From Acidimicrobiaceae bacterium (GTDB lineage: Bacteria > Actinomycetota > Acidimicrobiia > Acidimicrobiales > Aldehydirespiratoraceae), in assembly GCA_009837445.1 (NCBI GenBank), contig VXTM01000016.1:1-61976 (forward strand): 61,976 nt of DNA. The letters are read 5' to 3'. Shown in pieces: positions 26,845 through 37,853 of the stretch. Under the pieces are notes generated by a model, which saw nothing but the letters and a program-made list of their open reading frames with translations, ran no database searches and had not been told where the DNA came from. The translations under genes were made by a program, and so were the position numbers. How positions within the stretch are numbered: the stretch's first letter is position 1; every line of letters begins with the position of its first letter.

Positions 26845-27414
26845 GTGAGTTCGCCGCCGGACCAGCCCGCGGCAAGACTGCCGCTGCCTCCGGGGTCGGT
26901 GGGGCGCGCCATTATCACCACCGAACAGTTGCGTACCCGCGTCGCCGAGATCGGCGCCGAGATCACGGCCGACTACCGGGGCCGGCCGCCGCTGCTGGTC
27001 GGCGTTCTCAAAGGTGCCTTCGTCTTCATGAGCGACCTGGCCCGGGCCATCGACCTGCCCGTCGAGTTCGACTTCATGGCGGTGTCGTCGTACGGCTACA
27101 GCACCGAGTCCAGCGGTGTCGTCCGGATCATCAAGGACCTCGAGACCGATGTGCGCGGCCGCCATGTGGTGCTGGTGGAGGACATCGTCGACTCCGGTCT
27201 CACCACCGGTTACCTAGCGGAACTACTGCGGGCCCGGGGACCGGCCAGCTTCGAGATCTGCGCCCTGCTGGTGCGCGCCGACGCCCGATCCGACGGCATC
27301 CGCTACGTCGGGTTCTCGGTGCCGGCCGATTGGCTGGTCGGGTACGGGCTGGACGTAGCCGAGCGCTACCGCGAGCTGCCGTCGGTCCATCTCTTCAACT
27401 CGGACGGCTCATGA
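26845..27414 (+). CDS. hpt: Hypoxanthine phosphoribosyltransferase
   Basis: Starting at GTG 26845 the protein is 189 residues, the usual size. It has the HPRT fold markers LLVGVLKGAFVFMSDLARAI, the flexible-loop SSYGYSTESSG and the PRPP-binding motif VVLVEDIVDSGLTT at about residues 111-124. It salvages hypoxanthine and guanine. The frame is open far upstream, but that part is a shadow of tilS. The last codon overlaps the next gene (ATGA). tilS-hpt adjacency is widespread in bacteria. Confidence 0.92.
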   Translation: MSSPPDQPAARLPLPPGSVGRAIITTEQLRTRVAEIGAEITADYRGRPPLLVGVLKGAFVFMSDLARAIDLPVEFDFMAVSSYGYSTESSGVVRIIKDLETDVRGRHVVLVEDIVDSGLTTGYLAELLRARGPASFEICALLVRADARSDGIRYVGFSVPADWLVGYGLDVAERYRELPSVHLFNSDGS

Positions 27415-27911
27415 GCAGCAAGTGGTCGGAGGGCATCGAGCCTCGCGGGTTCCGCTGGATCATCACCGAGCGTCTCGGCGTGTGCGAGCGGCCCGGTGGC
27501 TACGGCGCCGGGCACCGGCGCGTGCGACGACTCGAGGAGATCATCTGGCTGCGGCGCAACGAGATCGACCTGATCGTCAGCCTCACCTCCATCCCTTACA
27601 ACCTCCGCGACTACGACGAGCAGGGCCTGGCCTACGTGCACCTTCCGCTGCCGGACTCCGGCGACCCCGAACGCCTGGAGGTGATCCTGCACACCATTCA
27701 CGATCACGTCGCCGGCGATCGCGTGGTCCTCCACCACGACTCGATCGGGGACCGTCTGTCGGGGGTCGTGGCGGGCTACCTGCTGTGGTCGGGCCTTGTT
27801 GACACCGGACCCGAAGCCATCACCATCGCCGAGCAGCTCCTCGAGCGCGAGCTGGGCCCCACGGCCCGCGAGCTCGTAGCAGTAGCCGGCGAGCTCCGGT
27901 CGTCGCCTTGA
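27411..27911 (+). CDS. Dual-specificity-phosphatase-like protein with catalytic Cys replaced by His
   Basis: The 166-residue product has the tyrosine/dual-specificity phosphatase layout: IDLIVSLTSIPYNLRDYDEQGLAYVHLPLPDSGDP, then a P-loop-like segment VVLHHDSIGDRLSGVVAGYLLW. The family motif is H-C-x5-R. Here the Cys position is His (HHDSIGDR) while Arg is kept. The DNA at about 27730-27750 supports this. It should therefore lack normal phosphatase chemistry and may bind phospho-ligands or act on another protein. It is tightly embedded between hpt and folK with 4-bp overlaps on both sides, a position where mycobacteria have ftsH and folate genes. Confidence 0.6.
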   Translation: MSSKWSEGIEPRGFRWIITERLGVCERPGGYGAGHRRVRRLEEIIWLRRNEIDLIVSLTSIPYNLRDYDEQGLAYVHLPLPDSGDPERLEVILHTIHDHVAGDRVVLHHDSIGDRLSGVVAGYLLWSGLVDTGPEAITIAEQLLERELGPTARELVAVAGELRSSP

Positions 27912-28390
27912 GCGCGATGGACGCCCCCCGGGCCGCCAGACGGGCGTTCGTGGCGCTGGGGTCCAACCTGGGCGACAGGCTGGCCTACCTGCAGAATGCT
28001 GTGAACGGGTTCGACGACGTGGACGCGGTGTCCGACGTGTACGAGACCAAGCCGGTGGGCGGCCCCGAGCAGGGCCCCTACCTGAACATGGTCATGCGGC
28101 TTGAGACGTCGGCGAGCCCCCGGGAGCTGCTCCGCCAGTGCCGGCGCTCGGAACTGGAGGCAGGCCGGGTGCGAGTCGTGCGCTGGGGGCCCCGCACCCT
28201 CGACGCGGACCTGCTGTGGATCGACGGCGAGCGGGTGGACGAACCCGATCTGGTGGTACCCCATCCCCGCATGTACGAGCGGGACTTCGTGCTCGTGCCC
28301 CTGGCCGACGTGGGCGCCGACCTGCTGTCCGACGACTATGACCCCAGCTCCTGCAACGGCGTGGTCAACATCGGGCCGCTCTTCGCATGA
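27908..28390 (+). CDS. folK: 2-amino-4-hydroxy-6-hydroxymethyldihydropteridine diphosphokinase
   Basis: FolK hallmarks are clear: ALGSNLGDRLAYLQNAV at about residue 16, SDVYETKPVGGPEQGPYLNMV, and the substrate/ATP loop RWGPRTLDADLLWIDGERVDEPDLVVPHPRMYERDFVLVPL. It transfers pyrophosphate to the pterin in folate synthesis. The 160-residue length is typical. A TTG at 27908 overlaps the previous stop (TTGA); an ATG at 27917 is the alternative. Other folate genes (folE, folP, folB) are not in the window. Confidence 0.93.
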   Translation: MSAMDAPRAARRAFVALGSNLGDRLAYLQNAVNGFDDVDAVSDVYETKPVGGPEQGPYLNMVMRLETSASPRELLRQCRRSELEAGRVRVVRWGPRTLDADLLWIDGERVDEPDLVVPHPRMYERDFVLVPLADVGADLLSDDYDPSSCNGVVNIGPLFA

Positions 28391-29121
28391 CACAGGCTGT
28401 TCGCATCATCGGCGGGGGGCGGGCCGGTGGAGCCATGGCGGTCGCGCTGGCCGAGGTCGGCTGGCAGGTGCGCCCCATCCTCGGTCGGGCTGCGCCGCCC
28501 GGCGAGGTGGCGGCGGCGGCCGCGGATGTCGACCTGGTGCTGATCGCCACACCCGACGCCGTGGTGGCCGACATGGCGGCCGCGGTGGAGCCCTCGGCCA
28601 CCGCCGCGGTCGCCCACCTGGCCGGAGCGCTGGGCCTCGACGCGGTGGCCCCGCACTCTCGGGCGGCGGCCCTGCACCCGCTGGTGGCGCTGCCGGATGC
28701 CACCGTCGGAGCCCGGCGCCTGCTGGCGGGTGCGTGGTTCGCGGTCGCGGGCGACCGGATCGTTCGCCAAGTAGTCGCCGACCTCGGCGGCCGGGCCTTT
28801 GAGGTCGCCGATGGCGATCGAGCCGCCTATCACGCGGCCGCGGTGATCGCCTCAAACCACCTTGTAGCCCTGCTCGGCCAGGCCGAGCGGATCGGCGCGC
28901 AGGCCGGGGTTGAGTTGGCCGCTCTCCTCGACCTGGTCCGGGCCACCGTCGACAACGTTGAGGAGTTGGGTCCGGCCGCGGCGCTCACCGGTCCCGCGGC
29001 CCGGGGCGATGAGGCCACCGTCGAGCGCCATCTCGGCGCCATCGCGCCCGCCGAACACCCCGCCTACCGGGCCCTGGCCGACGAGGCCCGTCGCCTCGCC
29101 GGCCGTGCCGTGACGCGGTGA
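28387..29121 (+). CDS. Rossmann-fold / DUF2520 oxidoreductase-like protein
   Basis: The 244-residue protein begins with a nucleotide-binding segment (VRIIGGGRAGGAMAVALAEVGW), continues VDLVLIATPDAVV, and has the C-terminal helical DUF2520 domain (AAAVIASNHLVALLGQAERIGAQAG). The homologous mycobacterial gene (Rv3603c) also precedes panC. The reaction is not established; it resembles ketopantoate- or F420-dependent reductases in fold. Its ATG overlaps the folK stop (ATGA), and panC starts 4 bp after it. Confidence 0.85.
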   Translation: MTQAVRIIGGGRAGGAMAVALAEVGWQVRPILGRAAPPGEVAAAAADVDLVLIATPDAVVADMAAAVEPSATAAVAHLAGALGLDAVAPHSRAAALHPLVALPDATVGARRLLAGAWFAVAGDRIVRQVVADLGGRAFEVADGDRAAYHAAAVIASNHLVALLGQAERIGAQAGVELAALLDLVRATVDNVEELGPAAALTGPAARGDEATVERHLGAIAPAEHPAYRALADEARRLAGRAVTR

Positions 29122-29125
29122 CGCC

Positions 29126-29998
29126 GTGACGGTGCCTGCCGGTCGCCCCGTCACCGAGGAAACCATCGGCGGCCTGCGCGCCCGCCTTGACGAGGCCCGC
29201 TCCGGCGGGCATCGGGTGGGGCTCGTGCCCACCATGGGGTTCCTCCACGCAGGCCACCGTTCTCTGATCGAGCACGCCCGATCAGAGAACGACCTGGTGG
29301 TGGTGTCGATCTTCGTCAACCCCCTGCAGTTCAATCCCGGGGAGGACTTCGACGACTACCCGCGCGACCTAGACCACGACCTCGCAGTGTGCGCGCGGGC
29401 CGGTGCCGACATCGTCTTCACGCCCGGCCAGGACGAGATGTACCCCGAGCCGGTAGCCACCACCGTCCGCCTCGGAGCCCTGGCCGATGTGCTGTGCGGC
29501 GCCTCCCGGCCCGGACACTTCGACGGGGTGGCGACCGTCGTGGCCAAGCTCTTCGCGATCGTGGGGGAGTGCTCCGCCTACTTCGGGGAGAAGGACTTCC
29601 AGCAGCTGACGATCGTGAGTCGAATGGCTAAGGACCTGTCGCTGCCAGTGAGTGTGGTGGGCTGTCCGACGGTGCGCGAGCCCGACGGCTTGGCCCTGTC
29701 CAGCCGCAACGCGTACCTGAGCGAGGCCGAGCGAGCCCAGGCGCCCGTGCTGCGGCGGGCGCTCGAGGCTGGAGAGGCCTTGGTGGAAGCGGGGGAGACC
29801 GACGGGGCCGTGGTGGAGGCCCGGATGACCTCCGTTATCAGTGACGCGCCGCTGGCGACGCTCGATTACGCGGCTGCGGTGAGCCCGACCACCCTCACCC
29901 GGAGCCAGCAGCCGCTGCAAGGAGACGTGCGGCTGCTGGTGGCGGTGCGCTTCGGCAAGGCCCGGCTCATCGACAACCTCGGCTGCCGTACCGGTTAG
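29126..29998 (+). CDS. panC: Pantothenate synthetase
   Basis: Conserved motifs: LVPTMGFLHAGHRSLI (HIGH-type nucleotide-binding, about residue 34-49), VSIFVNPLQFNPGEDFDDYPRDL, YFGEKDFQQLTIV and REPDGLALSSRNAYLS. The enzyme joins pantoate and beta-alanine with ATP. Length 290 is normal. The chosen GTG at 29126 lies 4 bp after the previous gene. In mycobacteria panD follows panC; here the next gene is coaX directly. Confidence 0.95.
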   Translation: MTVPAGRPVTEETIGGLRARLDEARSGGHRVGLVPTMGFLHAGHRSLIEHARSENDLVVVSIFVNPLQFNPGEDFDDYPRDLDHDLAVCARAGADIVFTPGQDEMYPEPVATTVRLGALADVLCGASRPGHFDGVATVVAKLFAIVGECSAYFGEKDFQQLTIVSRMAKDLSLPVSVVGCPTVREPDGLALSSRNAYLSEAERAQAPVLRRALEAGEALVEAGETDGAVVEARMTSVISDAPLATLDYAAAVSPTTLTRSQQPLQGDVRLLVAVRFGKARLIDNLGCRTG

Positions 29999-30039
29999 GC
30001 CACCGAGCCTCGGCCTCTGGATCGCCGTATCCTGCGGCG

Positions 30040-30837
30040 GTGCTGCTAACCATCGACGTCGGCAACACCCAGACCGTCGTCGGCGTGTACGACCCCAGCG
30101 CGGTCCACGGTTCGGGCGCGGCTGACGGGCTGGTCGACCACTGGCGGCTCTCGACCGACGCCGAACGTACCGCCGATGAGCTCGGTGTGGCGATCCGGTC
30201 GCTCCTCGGCACGATCGGGCTCGACTTCGACAGCGACGTCGAGGGAGTGTCAATCTGCTCGGGGGTTCCCCGCCTGCTGGCGGGCCTGCGAGAGATGGTT
30301 CGCCGCCAGCTCGGCTTCCATCCTGTGGTGATCGGCCCGGGAACCAAGACCGGTATGCCGATCCACTACGACAACCCCAAGGAAGTGGGCGCCGACCGGA
30401 TCGCCAACGCGGTGGCGGCCTACGACCTCTACGGCGGGCCCACCGTGGTGGTGGACTTCGGCACCGGTAACAACTTCGACGTCATCTCGGCCGACGGTGC
30501 CTTCCTGGGCGGCGCCATCGCGCCGGGCATCGAGATCAGCCTCGACGCGCTGTTCGGACGGGCCGCGGCCCTGGGCGCGGTCGAGCTGGTCGAGCCCCGC
30601 AGCGTGATTGGCAAGACCACGGTCGAGTCGATCCAGTCCGGCGCCCTGTACGGCTTCACCGGCATGATCGACGGCATGAACGCCCGCTTCCTGGCCGAAC
30701 TAGGCGAGGCCAACGTCGTCGCCACAGGCGGTCTCGCCCATGTGATAGCCCCGATCTCGGAGACGATCGAGCATGTCGAGCCGTTCCTGACTCTGCACGG
30801 GCTGCGCATCGTCTACGAGCGCAACCAGGATCGATGA
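30040..30837 (+). CDS. coaX: Type III pantothenate kinase
   Basis: The 265-residue protein starts with LTIDVGNTQTVVGVYD (phosphate 1 motif), then GTKTGMPIHYDNPKEVGADRIANAVAAYDLYGGPTVVVDFGTGNNFDVIS and GGAIAPGIEISLDALF, all CoaX features. It phosphorylates pantothenate, the next step after PanC. The usual DFGTATTFD stretch reads DFGTGNNFD, a variant that keeps the Asp and Gly. Start is GTG. The stop overlaps lysS (ATGA). Confidence 0.92.
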   Translation: MLLTIDVGNTQTVVGVYDPSAVHGSGAADGLVDHWRLSTDAERTADELGVAIRSLLGTIGLDFDSDVEGVSICSGVPRLLAGLREMVRRQLGFHPVVIGPGTKTGMPIHYDNPKEVGADRIANAVAAYDLYGGPTVVVDFGTGNNFDVISADGAFLGGAIAPGIEISLDALFGRAAALGAVELVEPRSVIGKTTVESIQSGALYGFTGMIDGMNARFLAELGEANVVATGGLAHVIAPISETIEHVEPFLTLHGLRIVYERNQDR

Positions 30838-32306
30838 GCGACGACACCCCGCCGGCTCCGCGAGGGCAGGCCGATCCGGCGGACGGGCCGGACGACACCC
30901 CGTACCGCTTCGAACGGAGTCATGCCGTAGGCGAGGTCGTCGAGGCGTTCGAGGGCCTCGAAGCCGGCGTCGAGACCGAGACCGTGGTGTCGGTGGCCGG
31001 GCGGCTCATGCTGCGACGCGACCAGGGCCGGCTCGCCTTCGGGACGCTGCAGGACGCCACCGGTCGCATCCAGCTGTTCGCCACCGCGGCGGCATCACCG
31101 GGATTCGATCGGTTCACGGCTCTGTCCATCGGGGACTGGATAGGCGTCCGCGGCGTGGTCATGGCCACCCGGCGAGGCGAGCTGTCGGTGAGGGTCGACG
31201 ACTGGACGCGGCTGGCCCGGGCCCAGCGGCCGTTCCCCGACAAGTGGCACGGCCTCACCGACCCCGACACCCGCTACCGGCAGCGCTACGTGGACCTGTG
31301 GGTGAGCGACGAGGCCAGGGCCGCGTTCGCCCGCCGCTCGCAGATCGTGGCCGCGTTGAGGCGGCGCCTCGACGAGCAGGGCTTCGTCGAGGTTGAGACA
31401 CCCGTGCTGCACCCCATCCCGGGAGGTGCCGCGGCCCGGCCCTTCGTCACCCGCCACGAGGCCCTGCACGCCGACCTGTACCTGCGGGTCGCGCCGGAGC
31501 TGTACCTCAAGCGGCTGGTGGTGGGAGGCATGGAGCGGGTCTACGAGATCGCCCGGGTGTTCCGCAACGAGGGAATCTCGACCCGCCACAACCCAGAGTT
31601 CACGATGCTGGAGCTGTACCAGGCCTACGCCGACCACACCGACATCATGGAGCTCACCGAGCACCTCGTGGCCGGAGTGGCCCGGGACGTGTGCGGTTCG
31701 ACCACCGTGGTCTACGACGGCCAGGACGTGGATCTGGCGCCCCCGTGGCGGCGGGCCACCATGGAGGAGGTCATAGCCGAGCACACCGGACTCGACGTGA
31801 GCCTCGAAGCGGGCTCAGCCGAGTTGGAGGCCGTCTGCGACCGCTTGGGCATCGAGATCGAGGCCGGCTGGGGCCCGGGCAAGCTGCTGCTGGAGATCTA
31901 CGAGAAGACGGCCGAGCCGAACCTGTGGGGGCCGGTGTTCGTAACCGACTACCCGGAGGAGGTGTCGCCGCTGTCGCGCCGGCACCGCAGCCGGCCCGGC
32001 TACACCGAGCGCTTCGAGGCCATCGTGGCCGGCCGGGAGTTGTGCAACGCGTTCACCGAGCTGGTCGATCCCGCCGAGCAGAGATCCCGCTTCGAGGCCC
32101 AGGCCGAGCTGCGGGCCGCGGGGGACGCCGAGGCCATGGTGGTGGACGAGGACTACTTGCGGTCCCTGGAGTACGGGCTTCCCCCCACCGGCGGCCTCGG
32201 GATCGGCGTGGACCGCCTGGTGATGCTGCTCACCGACACCCAGGCCATCCGCGACGCGGTCCTGTTCCCGACCCTGCGCCCCGACCCCCAGAGGCCGAGC
32301 GAATAG
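30834..32306 (+). CDS. lysS: Lysyl-tRNA synthetase, class II
   Basis: An N-terminal OB-fold anticodon-binding domain (residues about 50-145) precedes the class II catalytic core: motif 1 region (VEVETPVLHPIPGGAAARPF), motif 2 (YEIARVFRNEGISTRHNPEFTMLELYQAY) and motif 3 (GLPPTGGLGIGVDRLVMLLTD). 490 residues is typical. The last codons and the stop fall inside a copy of a dispersed repeat (32290-32379), so the C-terminal PQRPSE is repeat-encoded. It overlaps coaX by 4 bp and is followed by a convergent gene. Confidence 0.95.
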   Translation: MSDDTPPAPRGQADPADGPDDTPYRFERSHAVGEVVEAFEGLEAGVETETVVSVAGRLMLRRDQGRLAFGTLQDATGRIQLFATAAASPGFDRFTALSIGDWIGVRGVVMATRRGELSVRVDDWTRLARAQRPFPDKWHGLTDPDTRYRQRYVDLWVSDEARAAFARRSQIVAALRRRLDEQGFVEVETPVLHPIPGGAAARPFVTRHEALHADLYLRVAPELYLKRLVVGGMERVYEIARVFRNEGISTRHNPEFTMLELYQAYADHTDIMELTEHLVAGVARDVCGSTTVVYDGQDVDLAPPWRRATMEEVIAEHTGLDVSLEAGSAELEAVCDRLGIEIEAGWGPGKLLLEIYEKTAEPNLWGPVFVTDYPEEVSPLSRRHRSRPGYTERFEAIVAGRELCNAFTELVDPAEQRSRFEAQAELRAAGDAEAMVVDEDYLRSLEYGLPPTGGLGIGVDRLVMLLTDTQAIRDAVLFPTLRPDPQRPSE

Positions 32307-32379
32307 TCGAGCGAATCTGGCGCATACGGGCGAGGCCGTGGCCCGAGCGGCCCGTGAGCGAAGCGAACAAGAGCGGGAA
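32290..32379 (+). repeat. Dispersed roughly 90-bp repeat, copy 1
   Basis: The element begins cagaggccgagcgaa and ends gaacaagagcgggaa, with a conserved core gcgaggccgtggcccgagcg. Copies 2 and 3 are at 40705-40795 (+) and 41878-41971 (-). Copy 1 contains the stop codon of lysS and lies between lysS and the convergent polyprenyl synthase gene. Confidence 0.85.
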
Positions 32380-32386
32380 GCACCCC

Positions 32387-33379
32387 TTAGCCGGCTAGGG
32401 CGGGGGTCTCGGTCAGGCGGTCCGCGGCCAGGCGCAGCACCGAGGTCGCGGGGGTGTCGGGCAGGGACGTGAGCGCGGCCTGGGCCCTTCCGGCCCAGAT
32501 GCGGGCAGTGCCGCGGGCCTCGTCCACGCCGGTGGTGGACCGCACCAGCTCGGCGGCCCGGTCGCGGGCTGCCGCGTCGATGGGCTGACCGAGCAGCGAG
32601 CGCAGCTCGTCGCCGGTCACCGGATCCGCCAGAGCCCGTATCACCGGCAGCGTGTAGGTGCCTTCGGCCAGGTCGTTGCCGGTGGGCTTGCCCAGTTGCG
32701 ACTCGGTTGCGACCAGGTCGAGGATGTCGTCGACGATCTGGAAGGCCATGCCGTAGGCGAACCCGAACTCGCCCAGCGCTCGGGTGACCGGCCTGGGTAC
32801 CTCGCCCACCGTGGCTCCGATCCGGCACGAGATGGACAGCAGCGCCGCGGTCTTGCCCGATATGGCCCGCTCGTAGCGCTGCTCGCTGCGCTCGGTGTCG
32901 TAGGCGTTCTCCAGCTCGATTATCTGGCCCTCGCACAGCTGGGTGATGGCCTCGGCCAGCAGCATTGCCACCTCGGCGCCCAGCGAGGCTGCCAGGGCCG
33001 AGGCCCGACCGAGCAGGTAATCGCCGGCCAGGATGGCCCTCAGGTTGCCCCACTGGGCGTTGACGCTGGGCACCGAGCGGCGGGTGGTCGCGCCGTCCAT
33101 CACGTCGTCGTGGTACAGCGATCCGATGTGGACCAGCTCAACCGATGCGCCCCCCTTCACGGCGGCCTGAGACGAGCTCTCCGGCGCGGGGTCGCACACC
33201 AGCGACGAGGCGAGGCAGAACCCGGGCCGCACCAGCTTGCCGCCGACCGCGATTAGGTGGCGGGCGAGTTCCGTGACGAAGTCGTCGGCGGCCGCCGCGG
33301 CCGCGAGAAGTTCGTCCTCCACGCGCCGCAGGTCGTGCTCCAGGCACGGCAGCATGGTGAAAGGTGAGGTGTCGGCCAC
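32387..33379 (-). CDS. Polyprenyl (isoprenoid) diphosphate synthase
   Basis: The 330-residue protein has both Asp-rich motifs of trans-prenyltransferases: HDDVMDGATTRR (first DDxxD) at about residue 90 and FQIVDDILDLVA (second) at about 215, plus GGKLVRPGFCL and SGKTAALLSISCRIGA. It elongates farnesyl or geranylgeranyl diphosphate with IPP, probably for the menaquinone side chain (inference from chain-length class). It is the only minus-strand gene in this core block. It is convergent with lysS and divergent from clpC, with 163 bp between the two starts. Confidence 0.9.
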   Translation of the reverse strand: MADTSPFTMLPCLEHDLRRVEDELLAAAAAADDFVTELARHLIAVGGKLVRPGFCLASSLVCDPAPESSSQAAVKGGASVELVHIGSLYHDDVMDGATTRRSVPSVNAQWGNLRAILAGDYLLGRASALAASLGAEVAMLLAEAITQLCEGQIIELENAYDTERSEQRYERAISGKTAALLSISCRIGATVGEVPRPVTRALGEFGFAYGMAFQIVDDILDLVATESQLGKPTGNDLAEGTYTLPVIRALADPVTGDELRSLLGQPIDAAARDRAAELVRSTTGVDEARGTARIWAGRAQAALTSLPDTPATSVLRLAADRLTETPALAG

Positions 33380-33542
33380 GCCGCGAGGGTAATGGGATGC
33401 CCACCGGGACGGTGGTCCGGGGGGTGTCCCATGTCACATCGCCGGCTCGACCACGACGCCACTCATGTCACACCGCCGGGTTACACTGACCGCAATGAGG
33501 CAGCGTGGGCGGCCGGGATGTGGCGGCCTGGAGGTGTGAGCG

Positions 33543-36069
<2,527 letters not shown>

Positions 36070-36071
<2 letters not shown>

Positions 36072-36086
36072 CTCCCGTTCGGAGCT
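36070..36086 (+). terminator. Short hairpin overlapping the clpC stop codon
   Basis: AGCTCC-CGTTC-GGAGCT forms a perfect 6-bp stem with a 5-nt loop, starting at the second base of the clpC stop codon. There is no T-run, so it would be a weak or Rho-type signal at best. Confidence 0.3.
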
Positions 36087-36116
36087 GCCTCCGAGCGAGA
36101 GCTTCGGGCTGGAGCC

Positions 36117-37694
36117 GTGTCATCCCGGTTCCGGACGCTGATGCTCACCAGGCGGCCGCGCAAATTGGCGGATCGATCCGGCTGCCGGACGGTGCTGCTG
36201 GTCGCGGCGCTGACCGTGCTCGCCGCCGCCTGCCGGGTGGACACCGCGGTGGAGGTGAACGTCGACGACGACGGCTCGGGCGCGGTCAGCGTGGTGTTAA
36301 CCGCCGACGCCGACGCGGTTGCCCGCGTGCCCGAGCTGGCCGGGGGTCTGCGCCTGGACGATGTACGCGACGCCGGCTGGGCTGTGGACGGCCCGATCTC
36401 CCGCAGCGACGGGGGTGTCGAGGTCCGGGCGGTCAAGGAGTTCGAGTCCGCGTCGCAGCTTCCCGCCGTGCTCACGGAGATCGCCGGAGAGGATGTGATC
36501 TTCTCGGAGGTCGTCCTCCAGCAGACCCGGTCCTTCGCCGAGAGCGCCTACGAGTTCGAAATCGTCATCGATCCCACGCCTCCGATCGAGGCATTCAGCG
36601 ACGGCGCCCTGGCAGACATCTTCGACGGCCAGCCCTTCGGACGACCGCTGGAGGACCTGATCGCCGAGGCGGGCCGGCCCCAGGACTCCTTGGGTCTGCA
36701 GTTCTCGGTGACCCTGCTGGACTCCGACGACGCCTTCAACGCCTCCACCGGCTCCGGTGCTGCGCCGCAGGAGGATGTCGCGGCAGTGGAGCCGGACATC
36801 GACGGATCCACGGCCACATGGCGGTTCTCGTACGGGGATCCGCAGGTGGCGGTCAGCGCCTCCAACGCGCTGAAGGACACCCTCGCGCCCCTGTGGCTCA
36901 ACATCGCCCGGGCCGCCGCCCTCGGCTTCGGCGTGGTGGTGCTGGGCTTGGCGGTGGCGTGGCTGGTGACCCTGCTGCGCACCCCCAAGGGCAGGGGCCG
37001 CAGGGCCACCCGCCGGCGCCAGCAGCGGGCTGCGGCGCGCGAGGCCGAGGCCAGTCGGCCGCGGAAGCGACTGCTGCGCCTGCTGGTCGTGGACGTCCAC
37101 GGCGTGATCGTGCGGCCTACTCTCCCGCTGGAGGGCCTGCTGCTGCCCGTCATCCTGGCCGAGAACGCTGATGTGGACGCAGAGCTGGTGCGCGACCGGC
37201 ACCGCAAGCTGGTGCTGGGCCGGCTGACTCCGGAGGAGTTCTGGAGCGACCTTGGTCTGGGTCCGATCGGGCGGGACGTGGAGACCCGCTACCTGTCGTC
37301 GTTCAAGCTGGTGCCGGGCCTGCACCCGTTCCTCGACCGGGTCGCCGGCCGGGGCTTACCAGTCGCGGCCGTCGGCAACCAGCCGCGGGAGTGGGGGATG
37401 CGACTCAGGCGCATGGCCCAGCTCGAGGACTCGGTGTCGTCATGGCTGGTGAGCGGCGAGGTGGGCGCGGCGCTCCCCGAGCGGCCTCTCTTCGAGGCAA
37501 CCCGCCGGGTGATGTCGGTAGACCTCTACGACTGCCTGTACCTGTCGAGCGTCCCGGAGTTCCTGGACGCCGCCGCCGACATGGGGATGGCCACCGGCTA
37601 CTTCGCGGCCAGTCCCGAGGATGTGCAGGAAACCGAGCACCCGCTGATCCGCGGGTTTGACGACATCCTGCGAGGCCGCTCCACCGGCCCCTGA
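36117..37694 (+). CDS. LppM-like lipoprotein fused through a membrane span to a degenerate HAD domain
   Basis: 525 residues from GTG 36117 (ATG at 36141 is an alternative). A signal-like segment ends in a lipobox (LTVLAAAC); the exported part (residues about 40-255) begins RVDTAVEVNVDDDGSGAVSV and matches the LppM/DUF3153 pattern. A membrane span (AAALGFGVVVLGLAVAWLVTLL) near 280 and a basic stretch follow. The C-terminal 200 residues are HAD-like (LLVVDVHGVIVRP ... GRLTPEEFWSDLGL ... VAAVGNQPREWGM). The acid/base Asp of D-x-D is His, the catalytic Lys region reads ALPERPLFEA, and the late acidic pair is absent. So the HAD part is probably non-catalytic. It follows clpC by 45 bp. Confidence 0.6.
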   Translation: MSSRFRTLMLTRRPRKLADRSGCRTVLLVAALTVLAAACRVDTAVEVNVDDDGSGAVSVVLTADADAVARVPELAGGLRLDDVRDAGWAVDGPISRSDGGVEVRAVKEFESASQLPAVLTEIAGEDVIFSEVVLQQTRSFAESAYEFEIVIDPTPPIEAFSDGALADIFDGQPFGRPLEDLIAEAGRPQDSLGLQFSVTLLDSDDAFNASTGSGAAPQEDVAAVEPDIDGSTATWRFSYGDPQVAVSASNALKDTLAPLWLNIARAAALGFGVVVLGLAVAWLVTLLRTPKGRGRRATRRRQQRAAAREAEASRPRKRLLRLLVVDVHGVIVRPTLPLEGLLLPVILAENADVDAELVRDRHRKLVLGRLTPEEFWSDLGLGPIGRDVETRYLSSFKLVPGLHPFLDRVAGRGLPVAAVGNQPREWGMRLRRMAQLEDSVSSWLVSGEVGAALPERPLFEATRRVMSVDLYDCLYLSSVPEFLDAAADMGMATGYFAASPEDVQETEHPLIRGFDDILRGRSTGP

Positions 37695-37829
37695 CGCCCG
37701 GCTCCTGACGCCCGGCCCCTGACCAGCGGTCTCCGCCCATCCGGGTCCGGAATCGGCCCGGCCCGGGACGGCCGTAGGATCGCGCCATCGTTGACGCTAC
37801 CCATAGCACAAGGATGATACGAAATACTC

Positions 37830-37853
37830 GCAAGGTTTGGCGCAAGGTTTGGC
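37830..37853 (+). repeat. 12-bp tandem duplication at the start of the LacI-like gene
   Basis: The sequence gcaaggtttggc occurs twice in succession at 37830-37841 and 37842-37853, spanning the TTG candidate start codon of the downstream gene. Confidence 0.7.
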
